A stretch of 64,000 bases of DNA from Umbribacter vaginalis (GCA_001552935.1 KQ959705.1:212191-276190); one strand, 5' to 3'. Shown: positions 38,667 through 48,324, counted from the stretch's first letter. Notes: generated from the letters alone by a model not told the origin. Numbers and translations are program-made.

Positions 38667-40262
38667 TTAGCGCAGTTCGTGAGTAACGCCTTGATAGTCA
38701 ACAGGAAGCAATTTATAGCCTTGTACGCCTTTTGCTTCAACAACATTGATTACTGGGTTGCCGATGTATACGTTCGGGCAGTCCTGAATAAGCATCGACA
38801 ATACATCTTGTGCCATTGCAAAACGACGCTTCTGATCGAACTCGCTATTCATGCGCTCGATAATTTCGTCAACCTTAGGATTCGCATATTTACCAGCGTT
38901 TTCAGAACCCTTAGAATTCAGATACAAATTCATGAAGTACGTTGGGTCACCATTACCAAGTGATGTTGTGTTGTACAAAATCAAATCGAAGTTGCCGCTG
39001 TAGAAGATTGTATCTACGTTTTCAAACAGCTGCGGTTTAATCGCGATGCCGATTTTCTTGTACGCGTCTTGCAATGCGGGTGCAAGTGACACCAGCTCAG
39101 CGCGGCTTGAATAATAAGCAAGCGTAAACTCAAGCTTCTTGCCGTCCTTTTCCAGAATGCCGTCGCCATCACTATCGGCATAACCTGCGTCTTTAAGGAT
39201 CTTTTTGGCCTTTTCAACGTCGAACTTGTCGGCTTTCGAGCTTACTGCTTTCGTGTACGACAAGTAGTTCGGGAACGGCGTTGCGTTTGCTGCTAAGTTG
39301 CCGCCAAGCAGGTTCTCGCACAGCGTTTTGCGGTCGGTTGCAAGGCTCATTGCTTTGCGCAGCGCTGGGTCTTTCAGCAGTTCACCCTTGTTATTGCAGA
39401 ACATCAAAACAGTACGAACACTTTCCGTTTGAAGCACAGTATACTTTTTGTCGGCTTTCATGGTCTTCAAATCGATTGCAGCAAGGTTGGCAGCAACGTG
39501 TGCTTCGCCGCTCTTGATGCCCATTGCGCGAGCGCTTGCATCGGCAACATGACGCACTTCAACCGTTGGAATAGCAGGCTTGCCTTGCCAGTAGTTTTCG
39601 TTTGCTTTCAGCGTAAAGGTTTCAAGGCTTGACACGTTGTCGCCCATGTAAGGGCCTGTTCCAGAGTGTGACGGATCTTTGTCAACCACATCAACATCCA
39701 CAATACCAAACAGCGGCTCTGCAATCTCGCCAGGGAACGTAGCAACAGGCTTCGAAGTGGTGAAGATAATTTTGTCGCTGCCTTGAGCCTCTACGCCTGC
39801 AAGTTTCGACTTTTTCGGACCTTGCGGGTTTTTCGCCAGCGCACGTTCGATGGATTTCTTAACCGCTTGTGCATCTACTTCTTTGCCCGATTGGAATTTA
39901 ACGCCCTTACGAAGGGTAAATTCCCATTTCAGAGGGTCGATATTTTTCCATTCAGTTGCAAGAAGCGGAATGATATTCATTTGCTTGTCGAAGGTTGCAA
40001 GCGTTTCGGTAAGGCCGTTGCGCTCGGTAAACCAACCATCCCACCTGTTAACAGGATCGAAGCTTTTTGCGCTTTGCGGGTACACGATTACAACTTTTTG
40101 CAAGCCCGAGCCGCTTGCTTTTTCCTTGCCGTCTTTTTCGTCTTTCTTAGGAGCACCGCCTGCGCAACCGCACAGTTGGCCCAGCGCACTGCACGCAAAA
40201 CCAAATGCGGCAACCCCTCCTACAAACGATCGACGCGAAACAGTTTGTTTTGTTTCAGTCAT
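38667..40262 (-). CDS. Family 5 extracellular solute-binding lipoprotein (nickel/peptide type)
   Basis: A 531-residue SBP_bac_5 protein. The N-terminus has a twin-arginine motif SRRSFVGG (9-16), a hydrophobic stretch and a lipobox ending LCGC (Cys33), so it is likely a Tat-exported lipoprotein. The domain begins VVIVYPQSAKSFDPVN and contains KWEFTLRKGVKFQSGKEVDA and TGPYMGDN. Sequence flavour and small ATPase partners suggest metal (nickel or cobalt chelate) rather than bulk peptide uptake, but peptide remains possible. It lies between the permease and ATPase genes. Confidence 0.85.
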   Translation of the reverse strand: MTETKQTVSRRSFVGGVAAFGFACSALGQLCGCAGGAPKKDEKDGKEKASGSGLQKVVIVYPQSAKSFDPVNRWDGWFTERNGLTETLATFDKQMNIIPLLATEWKNIDPLKWEFTLRKGVKFQSGKEVDAQAVKKSIERALAKNPQGPKKSKLAGVEAQGSDKIIFTTSKPVATFPGEIAEPLFGIVDVDVVDKDPSHSGTGPYMGDNVSSLETFTLKANENYWQGKPAIPTVEVRHVADASARAMGIKSGEAHVAANLAAIDLKTMKADKKYTVLQTESVRTVLMFCNNKGELLKDPALRKAMSLATDRKTLCENLLGGNLAANATPFPNYLSYTKAVSSKADKFDVEKAKKILKDAGYADSDGDGILEKDGKKLEFTLAYYSSRAELVSLAPALQDAYKKIGIAIKPQLFENVDTIFYSGNFDLILYNTTSLGNGDPTYFMNLYLNSKGSENAGKYANPKVDEIIERMNSEFDQKRRFAMAQDVLSMLIQDCPNVYIGNPVINVVEAKGVQGYKLLPVDYQGVTHELR

Positions 40263-40268
40263 AGTAAA

Positions 40269-41177
40269 CTACCTTTCTTTACTAATTCTGCTGCTAAGAG
40301 CGTTCCCAAATATATTAAACACGAGCACGGTTAAAAATAGCGCGCATCCTGGGGGAACCATAAGGTGTGGAGTGGCAGCAAACCCAACGCGACCGTCATT
40401 GAGCATCGAGCCCCATTCGGGCGTGGGCGGCTGAATGCCTAAGCCAAGGAATGAAAAACTGGCAAGCGTCAGCAGGATATAACCAAAGTCGAGCATTGCC
40501 ATACTAATAACATGCGGAGCAATATTGGGAAGCAGGTGCTTCAGCGCAATTTGAGCGTCGTTAAGGCCGTTCATCTTGCACGTTGCAACGTAGGGCTTCG
40601 ATTTCAGTGTTAGAATAAGCGAACGCGTGAGGCGTGCATAGCGAATCCACGCCACCGCAATAATGGCGAGCACGGCGTTTATGATGCCGGGCCCAAGGAT
40701 ACCAACAATGGCAACACCCAGCACCAAATGCGGAAATGCTTGGAACATGTCGGATATGCGCATGAGAACGGCGTCAACCCATCCGCCGCACCACGCTGAA
40801 ATGAAGCCTATAATGCAGCCCAAAATAACGGGGATGATAACCGAAATGGTGGTGGTAAGCAGCGATGTTTTTGCGCCGCAAATAACGCGCGTGAACAGGT
40901 CGCGCCCCATGGCATCGCATCCAAACCAGTGCTGAGCGTTGGGCGTTAAAAACGCGTTTGCGTAGTCGACGGCGAGGGGGTCGTAGGGTACAAACTTGTC
41001 GCCTACCAGCGCTATTGCGAACAGAAGTACTACGAGCGCGCCAAGCACATACACGCCCGATTGCGCCACACGCTTCTTAAACGGAATGCGCGGCGTGGTG
41101 CGCGGCGCAGCGCCTGGTACAGCGCCTGGTACAGCGCCCGCTTGTGTTGAAGGGGAGGTGTTAGCAGGTGCGTTCAT
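40269..41177 (-). CDS. Nickel/peptide-type ABC permease (DppC/NikC type)
   Basis: A 302-residue permease with an N-terminal Ala/Pro/Gly repeat (AVPGAVPGAAP) followed by the OppC-N segment and about six membrane helices. Landmarks are HWFGCDAMGRDLFTRVICGA and the ATPase-docking EAA-like loop around CKMNGLNDAQIALKHLLPN. The start directly follows the stop of the upstream permease, giving tight coupling. Confidence 0.9.
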   Translation of the reverse strand: MNAPANTSPSTQAGAVPGAVPGAAPRTTPRIPFKKRVAQSGVYVLGALVVLLFAIALVGDKFVPYDPLAVDYANAFLTPNAQHWFGCDAMGRDLFTRVICGAKTSLLTTTISVIIPVILGCIIGFISAWCGGWVDAVLMRISDMFQAFPHLVLGVAIVGILGPGIINAVLAIIAVAWIRYARLTRSLILTLKSKPYVATCKMNGLNDAQIALKHLLPNIAPHVISMAMLDFGYILLTLASFSFLGLGIQPPTPEWGSMLNDGRVGFAATPHLMVPPGCALFLTVLVFNIFGNALSSRISKER

Positions 41178-42182
41178 CTAAAACTCGCTTTCTTCGCGCT
41201 TGGAAGCATCAGCTGCTTGAGTGCCTTTCAACGTGCGAGCTTTGCGCGTGTGCGTGAAATTTACTTGCGGATTCAAAACGTGATACAGAATATCGACAAT
41301 CAAATTAACAACGATAAAAAACACAGCTGTTATAAAAACATAGCCCTGCACCAGGAAATAGTCGCGCGTGGTAATAGCCTGCACCGCCATGGAACCAAGG
41401 CCTTCCAAGCTGAATACAATTTCGGTAGTAAGCGAGCCCGACAGCAGCGCACCAACGATAAGACCAATGATGGTAATCGACGGCATAAGGGCGTTTCGCA
41501 GCACATGTTTGCGCACGATTGTTTTCATCGAAAGTCCGCGCGACCGCAAGCCCACAATGTAGGGCTTTTTCATCTCTTCGATAACGTCAACGCGCACTTG
41601 ACCAATAAGGCGCCCCAAGTACGAAAACGAAAGCGCAACAACGGGCAAAACGTAGCCTTCGGGCATGGTTGAATTGCTGATAGCAGGCAAAACACCTAGC
41701 GTTACCGCAAACAAGTAAATAAGAAGCAGGGCAAGCCAAAAGGTTGGCATGGAAAAGCTTGAGTATTCAAATATTTGAATGAGATAATCAACAACGGAAT
41801 TGTGCTTAAGACCTGCTAAAACTCCAAGCGGAATGGCCACAACCAGCACCACGATAAGCGCCAGCAGCGACAAAATAAGCGTCACGCCTAAGTGCGAGAG
41901 CAATACGCTTGCAACGGGTGCCGTGAAGGTGTGCGAAACGCCAAAGTCGCCATGAAACATGCCAACAAGCCAGTTTAGATACTGTATGTAGGCTGGCTGG
42001 TCAAGCCCCATTTCGTGACGAACGGCCTCAACAAGATCGGGCGTTGGTGCGCTTCCTTGTGCTGTGAGCATCATCAGGGCAGGGTCGCTGGGGGACAAGT
42101 ACATAAGTGCAAAGCTGATAAGCGTAATGCCGAACAAAACGGGTATCATTTGCAGCAGTCGTGCGCCGATATAGCGCAGCAT
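41178..42182 (-). CDS. Nickel/peptide-type ABC permease (DppB/NikB type)
   Basis: A 334-residue permease starting MLRYIGARLLQMIPVLFGIT, typical of DppB/NikB. It has six predicted helices and the EAA loop GLRSRGLSMKTIVRKHVLRN. A hydrophilic Lys/Ser/Glu tail ends the protein. It starts two bases after the methyltransferase stop, so the methyltransferase is firmly part of this transport operon. Confidence 0.9.
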   Translation of the reverse strand: MLRYIGARLLQMIPVLFGITLISFALMYLSPSDPALMMLTAQGSAPTPDLVEAVRHEMGLDQPAYIQYLNWLVGMFHGDFGVSHTFTAPVASVLLSHLGVTLILSLLALIVVLVVAIPLGVLAGLKHNSVVDYLIQIFEYSSFSMPTFWLALLLIYLFAVTLGVLPAISNSTMPEGYVLPVVALSFSYLGRLIGQVRVDVIEEMKKPYIVGLRSRGLSMKTIVRKHVLRNALMPSITIIGLIVGALLSGSLTTEIVFSLEGLGSMAVQAITTRDYFLVQGYVFITAVFFIVVNLIVDILYHVLNPQVNFTHTRKARTLKGTQAADASKREESEF

Positions 42183-42184
42183 TT

Positions 42185-42979
42185 CTATTTAACTCCTACT
42201 ATCATGAACTGGGGAGATGAGGCGTAAAATGCCTGTTCTTCCGGTGACCAAACGCGTTTATACACATCGGTGTCAAGGTAGATTTTCGAAAAATGAAGCG
42301 ACGTGAGTGTTTCTTTATCCCACGCAGGACGAATGCAGCGTGATAAGGGAAGTTGCAGTGCAAGTTGTTCACATTCATCACATTGCTGTTTGGTGGCATA
42401 GCCTTCAGCATTTTGGTAATTGAGACGCTGTTCTTGTTGGTCGCGAAGCCTCTGCGCGTTTTGTGCTTCGTTATACAGATAACTATACCAATTTGCATCG
42501 AAGTTAATAAGCACGCCACCTGGTTTTAAAATGCGATGCCACGCGCGATATGCTGCTGTGGGGTCGATAAGCGTCCACGTTAGATTGCGGGTGATAAGCA
42601 CATCGAAAGTGTTTTCGTGAAAAGGTGGATGCAGCGCGTCTGCTTCATAGAACGTGATGGCTCCATCGGGAAGCTTCGCGCGCCGCGCATTTTGCTTTGC
42701 TTGTTCAAGCATGCTGGTACAGTAGTCAAGCGCGCTTACGTGACAGCCCATTTCCGCTGTTAAGATGCTGAAAAACCCGGGGCCACATCCCAGGTCGCAC
42801 ACGTGAAGCTGCTGCGGGTTTTTGCCATTCAGCACTTTGTCCAGCACTTCGCACACAACGCTTTTCCAGCGCTGTTTTTCTTGCGTGTCTAATTGTTCTT
42901 GAACGTGAATACTAAAGCTTTCAGACCGGCGCGCCCAGTAGCCGTTAATTGCATTGAGCAGTGTAGATGTAGCGCTCAC
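42185..42979 (-). CDS. Class I SAM-dependent methyltransferase heading the ABC operon
   Basis: A 264-residue small-molecule type methyltransferase. Motif I reads VCDLGCGPGFFSILTAE, motif II ALDYCTSM, and the ITRNLTWTLIDPTAAY plus LKPGGVLINFDANW stretches are typical of the Methyltransf_11 family. The C-terminal third has an unusual Gln/Glu-rich helix and two Cys. The GTG start is backed by GGAGGGG. Being first in a nickel/peptide-type ABC operon, it may modify or release the imported ligand or metallophore; the substrate is unknown. Confidence 0.85.
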   Translation of the reverse strand: MSATSTLLNAINGYWARRSESFSIHVQEQLDTQEKQRWKSVVCEVLDKVLNGKNPQQLHVCDLGCGPGFFSILTAEMGCHVSALDYCTSMLEQAKQNARRAKLPDGAITFYEADALHPPFHENTFDVLITRNLTWTLIDPTAAYRAWHRILKPGGVLINFDANWYSYLYNEAQNAQRLRDQQEQRLNYQNAEGYATKQQCDECEQLALQLPLSRCIRPAWDKETLTSLHFSKIYLDTDVYKRVWSPEEQAFYASSPQFMIVGVK

Positions 42980-43378
42980 TGTACCCCTCCATGATGTAAC
43001 AAAAATACAGTTGCAATAAATAATGACGTTTATTGCAATTTATTACGGATATCGTTATTGTAACATTTTTTGCATGTGAGAGTGCAATAAATATTATATG
43101 AATTTGATTTATAAAATCGTAAAACTATAGTGAAACATTATAAATATGTGTATAGACAAACTTGTTAACAGGGGAAATACAGTAACACATTTCCGCTATC
43201 TATGCAGACTTATGCTGAATGTACCGATGGTTTATACTCCTGTATAGACGATACGAGCATGATAAGTATAGGCCTATAGGTGATAACTAAACCTATATAA
43301 TTAGTAAGTAAACATCCATTATGTAGGTATGTTTGTGCCTATACCGCTCGTAAAATTATTCTCTATTAATATCTTTTA
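42980..43378. promoter_or_regulatory. AT-rich control region of the methyltransferase-ABC operon
   Basis: This 399-base gap has no gene and is clearly more AT-rich than its surroundings. It contains the strong inverted repeat at 43011-43038, a related TGCAATAAA at about 43083, and several CCTATA words including the palindrome TATAGGCCTATA (43267-43278). Multiple operator-like sites suggest tight regulation of the operon read to the left. Confidence 0.55.
43011..43038. promoter_or_regulatory. Operator-like inverted repeat TTGCAATAAA-N8-TTTATTGCAA
   Basis: Two perfect 10-base arms separated by TAATGACG, about 32 bases upstream of the methyltransferase start. It does not match the E. coli NikR site (GTATGA-N16-TCATAC). 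A metal-sensing repressor is plausible, but the factor is unknown. Confidence 0.6.
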
Positions 43379-44491
43379 CTATTGTTGTAAGCTAAACGTG
43401 AGCATGACGGGGTTATGATCGCTATATTGAAACTCATTGTTGATATGTGTTGCTTCAGCCACAACATTATCTGACACAAAAAAGCCATCAATCGTGCACG
43501 TATAGGTAACGCCTTTTTCGTAGGGAATGTCATCGCCGCGACACGTGGGTACTTCGGCGAAGTTGCTGGCCTTCACATAGCGAAAACCGGCAGGTAAATC
43601 GGTGTCTTTCAACACGCTGATCCACGGCGGAACAAGCTGCTTTGACGGATAGAACTTCTCGCTTCCGCCCAGCGCATGATTCCAGTCGCCACCGCATACT
43701 ACATAGTTACCCTTTGCGCGTTCTTCTGTAAGGCAGTTACGCAAAAGCGCCAGTTGCTGCGCTCTCACGCGTCCGCCTTTGTCGTAGGCTGACATGTGCG
43801 AATTAATAAGTACCAGTTCATGCCCATTATTTACGGGAAGACGCATAACATCAAAACATCTATCTAAGTCAAAATATTTTGTAGGAAAGCTTTCGTCAAC
43901 TGGATACGATCTGCGCTCGGCATCTGCAACAGCATATTTTGAAAGCGTTAGAATGCCCGATTGAACCGACCCGTGAGGGTTGGTAGGTGGATACATAAGA
44001 AACGGTGCATGGAAATTTTTCGAGAAAATGGACCCGTAGTTCTCAAATGCTTGTTCAAACGCTTGACGCTGGTTTACATAAAAGCTACGCGTGGAATTTT
44101 CATCTACTTCTTGAAACAGAGCGAAATCAACGTTGAGCGATTTGATAAGGCTAATATCGCCATTGGTGCAGTTGATAACGCTTTGCTTGCTTTCGGCGCG
44201 CGACTCGGAGCCTGTCGTTTTTCTGCCATCAGCCATAATGCCTTCATCCATGAAAAAGGTATAATCGGGCGTATACGCTCCAAACCCTACATTATAGGTG
44301 CTTGCACGATATGTTTTCCCTGCTTGAAGTATGTTTGATTGATTACCAGCGATGGTTTCTTGCTGATTGTCAGCAATGCGATAGTAGTGCATTTCTAAAT
44401 AGAGCGCATAGCCACCAACAGCTAGTATTGCAAGAATGACAAGCGTAATAATAAGTATGCCAATAGCTTTGAAAAGCTTCGTTGGGTTCAT
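43379..44491 (-). CDS. Membrane-anchored endonuclease/exonuclease/phosphatase family protein
   Basis: A 370-residue protein with an N-terminal transmembrane helix (10-32) and an extracytoplasmic EEP domain. Landmarks are STYNVGFGAY, ALFQEVDEN (the metal-binding Glu), INSHMSAYDKGG, GGDWNHALGG and the C-terminal YSDHNPVMLTF, which carry the catalytic Asp, Asn and His of this fold. Family members are sphingomyelinases, nucleases or inositol phosphatases; the substrate cannot be told. A surface position suggests nutrient phosphate or extracellular DNA/lipid processing. It is monocistronic. Confidence 0.85.
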   Translation of the reverse strand: MNPTKLFKAIGILIITLVILAILAVGGYALYLEMHYYRIADNQQETIAGNQSNILQAGKTYRASTYNVGFGAYTPDYTFFMDEGIMADGRKTTGSESRAESKQSVINCTNGDISLIKSLNVDFALFQEVDENSTRSFYVNQRQAFEQAFENYGSIFSKNFHAPFLMYPPTNPHGSVQSGILTLSKYAVADAERRSYPVDESFPTKYFDLDRCFDVMRLPVNNGHELVLINSHMSAYDKGGRVRAQQLALLRNCLTEERAKGNYVVCGGDWNHALGGSEKFYPSKQLVPPWISVLKDTDLPAGFRYVKASNFAEVPTCRGDDIPYEKGVTYTCTIDGFFVSDNVVAEATHINNEFQYSDHNPVMLTFSLQQ

Positions 44492-44650
44492 GGAGCGTCC
44501 TTACTTTCGCGAGGGTGTAGTTGTATTGTATCGATATGTGGAATGTTTGGTACAAAATTTTGCTTTTATGGTTATCTTTTCACATTGGCGTGTAGGTTGT
44601 GTGTTGAGCATACGAAACGCCACCATACAAGTGAGCGTCTATCCGCTACA

Positions 44651-44695
44651 ATGCAAGCTGCTACCATGCAAGCTGCTACCATGTAAGCTGCTACC
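44651..44695. repeat. Three tandem 15-bp repeats upstream of panD
   Basis: ATGCAAGCTGCTACC is repeated at 44651-44665 and 44666-44680 and, with one change, at 44681-44695, followed by a partial copy. The surrounding 327-base gap (44492-44818) contains no gene. The repeats lie 124 bases before panD and could be part of its promoter region. Confidence 0.75.
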
Positions 44696-44818
44696 ATGCA
44701 AATGGTTATGGAGCCGCTTTGAATACAAGCGAGTGTTTTGTGTTGTGCAGCGTAAGAACACGAACAGCAATGTGTGTGAGCGTATGGTTTTGTATAAAAC
44801 GAGAGGAAAAGGGTAAAC

Positions 44819-45202
44819 GTGTTTCATACTATGCTTTCAGGAAAAATCCACCGCGTGCGTGTTACGCAGGCTGAATTGGGTTATGTTGGATCAATCACCC
44901 TTGATACTGCGCTGATGCGTGCAGCAGGTATTCACGAATACGAGCGTGTTGAAATAGCAAATGTGTCTACGGGCGCTCGCTTTGCAACGTACGTTATTGC
45001 TGGTGAAGAGGGCAGTGGTTTAGTATGTGTAAACGGCGCTGCTGCGCGTCTTGCCTGTGTTGATGACGTGCTTATAATTATGGCGTATGCGCAGGTAAGC
45101 GCCGAGGAATGCGCTTCGTTTAAGCCGCGCGTGGTGTTGGTTGATGCCAACAATAAACCGTGCCGCATTACCCATTACGAACAGCACGGGCAGCTAGCAT
45201 AA
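44819..45202 (+). CDS. panD: Aspartate 1-decarboxylase
   Basis: Makes beta-alanine for pantothenate. The 127-residue proenzyme aligns with the family from its first residue (MFHTMLSGKIHRVRVTQAEL) and has the self-cleavage site Gly24-Ser25 in YVGSITLD, which yields the pyruvoyl cofactor. The GTG start with GAGGAAAAGGG ahead is preferred to an ATG four codons later. The 278-base gap to panC contains only a doubtful frame. Confidence 0.93.
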   Translation: MFHTMLSGKIHRVRVTQAELGYVGSITLDTALMRAAGIHEYERVEIANVSTGARFATYVIAGEEGSGLVCVNGAAARLACVDDVLIIMAYAQVSAEECASFKPRVVLVDANNKPCRITHYEQHGQLA

Positions 45203-45480
45203 ACGCGTATTCGGCGTGTGTACCAGCGTTTGTCTGTATGAACGGGTTGCATTCGAGCTTGTGCGTGGCATGTGTGGTTGAGCCACGGTTGGTGAGTGTG
45301 TTCATCCGCGAAGCGTTCGTGGAAGCGGATATGTCGATCGAGTTGTCCTCACATGTTCGTGATGGTGTCGTTGTGTGCGAGCTGCTTTAACGCCCGTTTC
45401 CAATGAAACGTTCACGTGGTGTTCGCAAGGGTTGTGTTTGTGCTTGAACCGCCCATGTTTGATATATGAAAGGGTTTGAT

Positions 45481-46332
45481 ATGGAACTTCTTACTTCAAT
45501 CGATCAAGCAAAACAGTGTGTTCGCGCGTGGAAGGCGCAAGGCTGCAGCATCGCGCTGGTTCCCACGATGGGCTTTCTGCACGACGGGCACGCAAGCTTA
45601 ATTCAGGCGGCCCGCAAGATCTGCGACAAAGTGGTTGTGTCGGTGTTTGTCAATCCAACACAGTTTGCACCTGGTGAAGATTTTGATGCCTATCCGCGCG
45701 ATATGCAGGCTGATAGTGCGTTGTGTGAGCGTTTAGGAGTGGATGCGATTTTTCATCCGCAGGCAGACGAGATGTATGTGAATCAGCGTGCGTATTGCGT
45801 TGTTGAACAGCTTACGTCAAGCATGGAAGGCGCTGCACGTCCGATACATTTTCGCGGTGTATGTACTGTTGTGTGTAAGTTGTTTCACATTATTGCGCCT
45901 GACGTAGCGTTTTTTGGTGAAAAGGATGCGCAACAGCTTGCAATCATTAAACGCATGGTGCGCGATTTGAATTTTGATATTCGCATTGTAGGAATGCCTA
46001 TTGTGCGTGAGTCTGATGGCTTAGCAAAGTCAAGCCGCAATACCTATTTATCGCCTGAGGGAAGACGTGCTGCGTGTGTGCTATATCGCGCTATTTGTAA
46101 AGGGAAAAGCCTCATTGCAGCTGGTATGCCAGCGGATGATTTGTATGCAGCTATGAAAGCGGTGTGCGCCGAAGAGCCCTTGTGTTCGCTTGAATACATT
46201 TGTTTGGTGGATGCAGATACCATGCAAGAAATTCCTATTGTAGCAGGTAATGTGGTATGTTGTATGGCAGCGCGCATTCAAAACGTGCGCTTAATTGATA
46301 ACTTTTGGTGGTCTGAACACGCCAACGCGTAA
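45481..46332 (+). CDS. panC: Pantoate-beta-alanine ligase (pantothenate synthetase)
   Basis: Joins pantoate and beta-alanine using ATP. The 283-residue product has the HIGH-like PTMGFLHDGH (28-37), VFVNPTQFAPGEDF and the KMSKS-like LAKSSRNTYLS. The ATG at 45481 follows GAAAGG; an in-frame ATG at 45466 is less well placed. With PanD it supplies pantothenate, but panB and panE, needed for pantoate, are not in the window. A BASS transporter follows after 140 bases. Confidence 0.95.
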   Translation: MELLTSIDQAKQCVRAWKAQGCSIALVPTMGFLHDGHASLIQAARKICDKVVVSVFVNPTQFAPGEDFDAYPRDMQADSALCERLGVDAIFHPQADEMYVNQRAYCVVEQLTSSMEGAARPIHFRGVCTVVCKLFHIIAPDVAFFGEKDAQQLAIIKRMVRDLNFDIRIVGMPIVRESDGLAKSSRNTYLSPEGRRAACVLYRAICKGKSLIAAGMPADDLYAAMKAVCAEEPLCSLEYICLVDADTMQEIPIVAGNVVCCMAARIQNVRLIDNFWWSEHANA

Positions 46333-46472
46333 ACACGTCGCACGAAGCGTGGTGTGTTTGTGAAAAAGTTTTTACATTTAAACAATTTCTTGCGGTTTCC
46401 TAGTACTCGAGCGCCTTATGAGTGGTATAGTTGCACAACTTTATCCAAACAATGCCACAAGGAGGCGATTTT

Positions 46473-47441
46473 ATGCGTGTAAAAAGCGTGCTTTTTTCAA
46501 TTTTGCAAACATTACCGAAAGTTTCCGGCATTGTAATTATTATTTTTTCTGTGCTGGGATTTTTTGAACCCAAAAGTTTAACATGGGCTGTTCCTTATGT
46601 TCCGTACTTGCTTGCGTTTATTATGTTTGGTATGGGGCTTACCATTTCGCCTGAAGATTTCAAGAAAGTGCTTCAGCATCCGCGCGATGTGTTTTTAGGC
46701 ATGTTGTTGCAATATTCTATTATGCCGCTTGTTGCAGTAGGAATTTGTCATGTGTTCAAATTACCACCTGAACTGGCTATTGGTGTTATTTTAGTAGGGT
46801 GTGCACCCGGTGGTACCGCGTCCAATGTTATGACGTTTATTGGACGTGGCAATGTGGCGCTTTCGGTAAGCATGACACTTGCTTCCACGATTGTTTCACC
46901 CTTACTCACACCTGTTCTTATTTATGTTTTCGCAGGCAATTATGTGAATATGTCAGTGCCTGCAATGATGCTTTCGGTAGTTCAGATGGTTATTGCGCCC
47001 ATCATTTTAGGCGTTGTGCTGAATAAATATTGCAAAAATATCTCGAAAGCCGCTACTACTGTTATGCCATTATGTTCTGTATTTGTGATTGCGCTTATTG
47101 CAGGTGCAATTGTTGGAAAGAACGCCGAACACCTGATGCATGCAGGACTGTTCTTGATAGGCGTTGTGCTTTTGCATAATTTGTTAGGTATGTTTGTAGG
47201 TTGGTTGGTGTCACGTCTTGTGCACCTTGATTATGATAAAACTACTGCTGTATCAATTGAAGTGGGTATGCAAAATTCGGGGCTTGCAGCTGGAATTGCA
47301 GCGTTGCATTTTGCTACAAATCCGTTAGCGCCGCTTCCTGCTGCATTGTTTAGCGTTTGTCATAATGTAACAGGTTCGGTATTTGCAGGACTCCGTCGAC
47401 GTGGCTCACTTCAGCGTCAATTACGAGAGGATGCGAAATGA
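46473..47441 (+). CDS. BASS-family transporter coupled to thiM
   Basis: A 322-residue membrane protein of the bile acid:sodium symporter superfamily with about nine hydrophobic segments. Landmarks are MFGMGLTISPEDFKKVL, VGCAPGGTASNVMTFIGRGN and SIEVGMQNSGLAAGIA, the crossing-helix motifs that bind sodium and substrate. AAGGAGG precedes the ATG at 46473. It ends inside the thiM start (ATGA overlap), so both are co-translated, while panD-panC lie just upstream. In Salmonella the BASS protein PanS imports ketopantoate; here the cargo may be pantoate/ketopantoate or hydroxyethylthiazole. It is paralogous to the transporter at 62914. Confidence 0.88.
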   Translation: MRVKSVLFSILQTLPKVSGIVIIIFSVLGFFEPKSLTWAVPYVPYLLAFIMFGMGLTISPEDFKKVLQHPRDVFLGMLLQYSIMPLVAVGICHVFKLPPELAIGVILVGCAPGGTASNVMTFIGRGNVALSVSMTLASTIVSPLLTPVLIYVFAGNYVNMSVPAMMLSVVQMVIAPIILGVVLNKYCKNISKAATTVMPLCSVFVIALIAGAIVGKNAEHLMHAGLFLIGVVLLHNLLGMFVGWLVSRLVHLDYDKTTAVSIEVGMQNSGLAAGIAALHFATNPLAPLPAALFSVCHNVTGSVFAGLRRRGSLQRQLREDAK

Positions 47442-48313
47442 ACGAACGCGAACTGCTGAATTCGTGTGCAGAGGCATGTAACAAACTTATTACGTGCAAC
47501 AGTGTTGTAGCGTCTATTACTAATGCTGTTACCGTTAATTTAGTAGCAAATACCCAGCTTGCAGTAGGAGCGTCTGCTGCTATGGTGTATATGGATGATG
47601 AGATTGATGCGCTTATGCAAGTTGCGTCTTCGTGTTACTTGAACATGGGAACCTTGCTGCCTGTTCATGCTGACAGTATGGTGCAAGCGATGATAACATG
47701 CCATGATCTTGAAAAACCGTATGTTATCGATCCGGTTGGCTTGGGAATTGGCGCGATTCGCGATCATGTGTTGCGCGTTGCTCAAACGGTGCCGCCTGCT
47801 ATTATTCGTGGAAATGCATCGGAGATTATTGGGCTTGCGCGCCTGTGGGAACTTGACGTGAAAAAGCACGCGTCACATGCGGCTGGAGCGTCGGGTGCAT
47901 CTGCTGCGTCAGCTCCACGCGGCGTTGATTCTGTTGACACCGTTGATGATGCACTGCCCAGTGCGCGCGCTCTTGCAGCATTCACGCACGGTGCCGTTAT
48001 TATTTCAGGAGAACACGATATTGTGACTGATGGCACACACACCGCTTTTCTGCTGGGTGGCTCGCCCTTTATGCCGCTTGTTACGGGTATGGGCTGTTCA
48101 CAGGGAGGAATTGCTGCCGCATATGCTGCGGTAGCCGATCCGTTTGTGGCAGCACTGTGCACCAGTGCGCTCTATAAAGCTGCAGGTATGGAAGTACATG
48201 ACGAAGCTCATGGTCCTGCGTCATTCCAAACGCTTTTTGTTGATGCGTTGTACAAAATTACACGCAACGACCCAGCTGCTTCATTTGAATCGGTGTTTTT
48301 GCGTCTTGTATAG
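47438..48313 (+). CDS. thiM: Hydroxyethylthiazole kinase
   Basis: Phosphorylates salvaged hydroxyethylthiazole. The 291-residue product has the substrate region LNMGTLLPVHADSM, VIDPVGLGIG, IIRGNASEIIGLA and the catalytic Cys220 in TGMGCSQGG. Residues about 143-160 are an Ala/Ser/Gly/His-rich insert before the conserved GVDS. The start overlaps the BASS transporter stop by ATGA. With no thiazole synthesis genes in the window, this enzyme would be the entry point for the thiazole half. Confidence 0.94.
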   Translation: MNERELLNSCAEACNKLITCNSVVASITNAVTVNLVANTQLAVGASAAMVYMDDEIDALMQVASSCYLNMGTLLPVHADSMVQAMITCHDLEKPYVIDPVGLGIGAIRDHVLRVAQTVPPAIIRGNASEIIGLARLWELDVKKHASHAAGASGASAASAPRGVDSVDTVDDALPSARALAAFTHGAVIISGEHDIVTDGTHTAFLLGGSPFMPLVTGMGCSQGGIAAAYAAVADPFVAALCTSALYKAAGMEVHDEAHGPASFQTLFVDALYKITRNDPAASFESVFLRLV

Positions 48314-48324
48314 CAGGTAGCGTG

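Noticed and set aside
45203..45480. Possible small gene between panD and panC (frame ending at 45390)
   Set aside because: No clear ribosome-binding site, Cys/Val-rich composition, no recognisable family. It is not a panB remnant as far as I can read.
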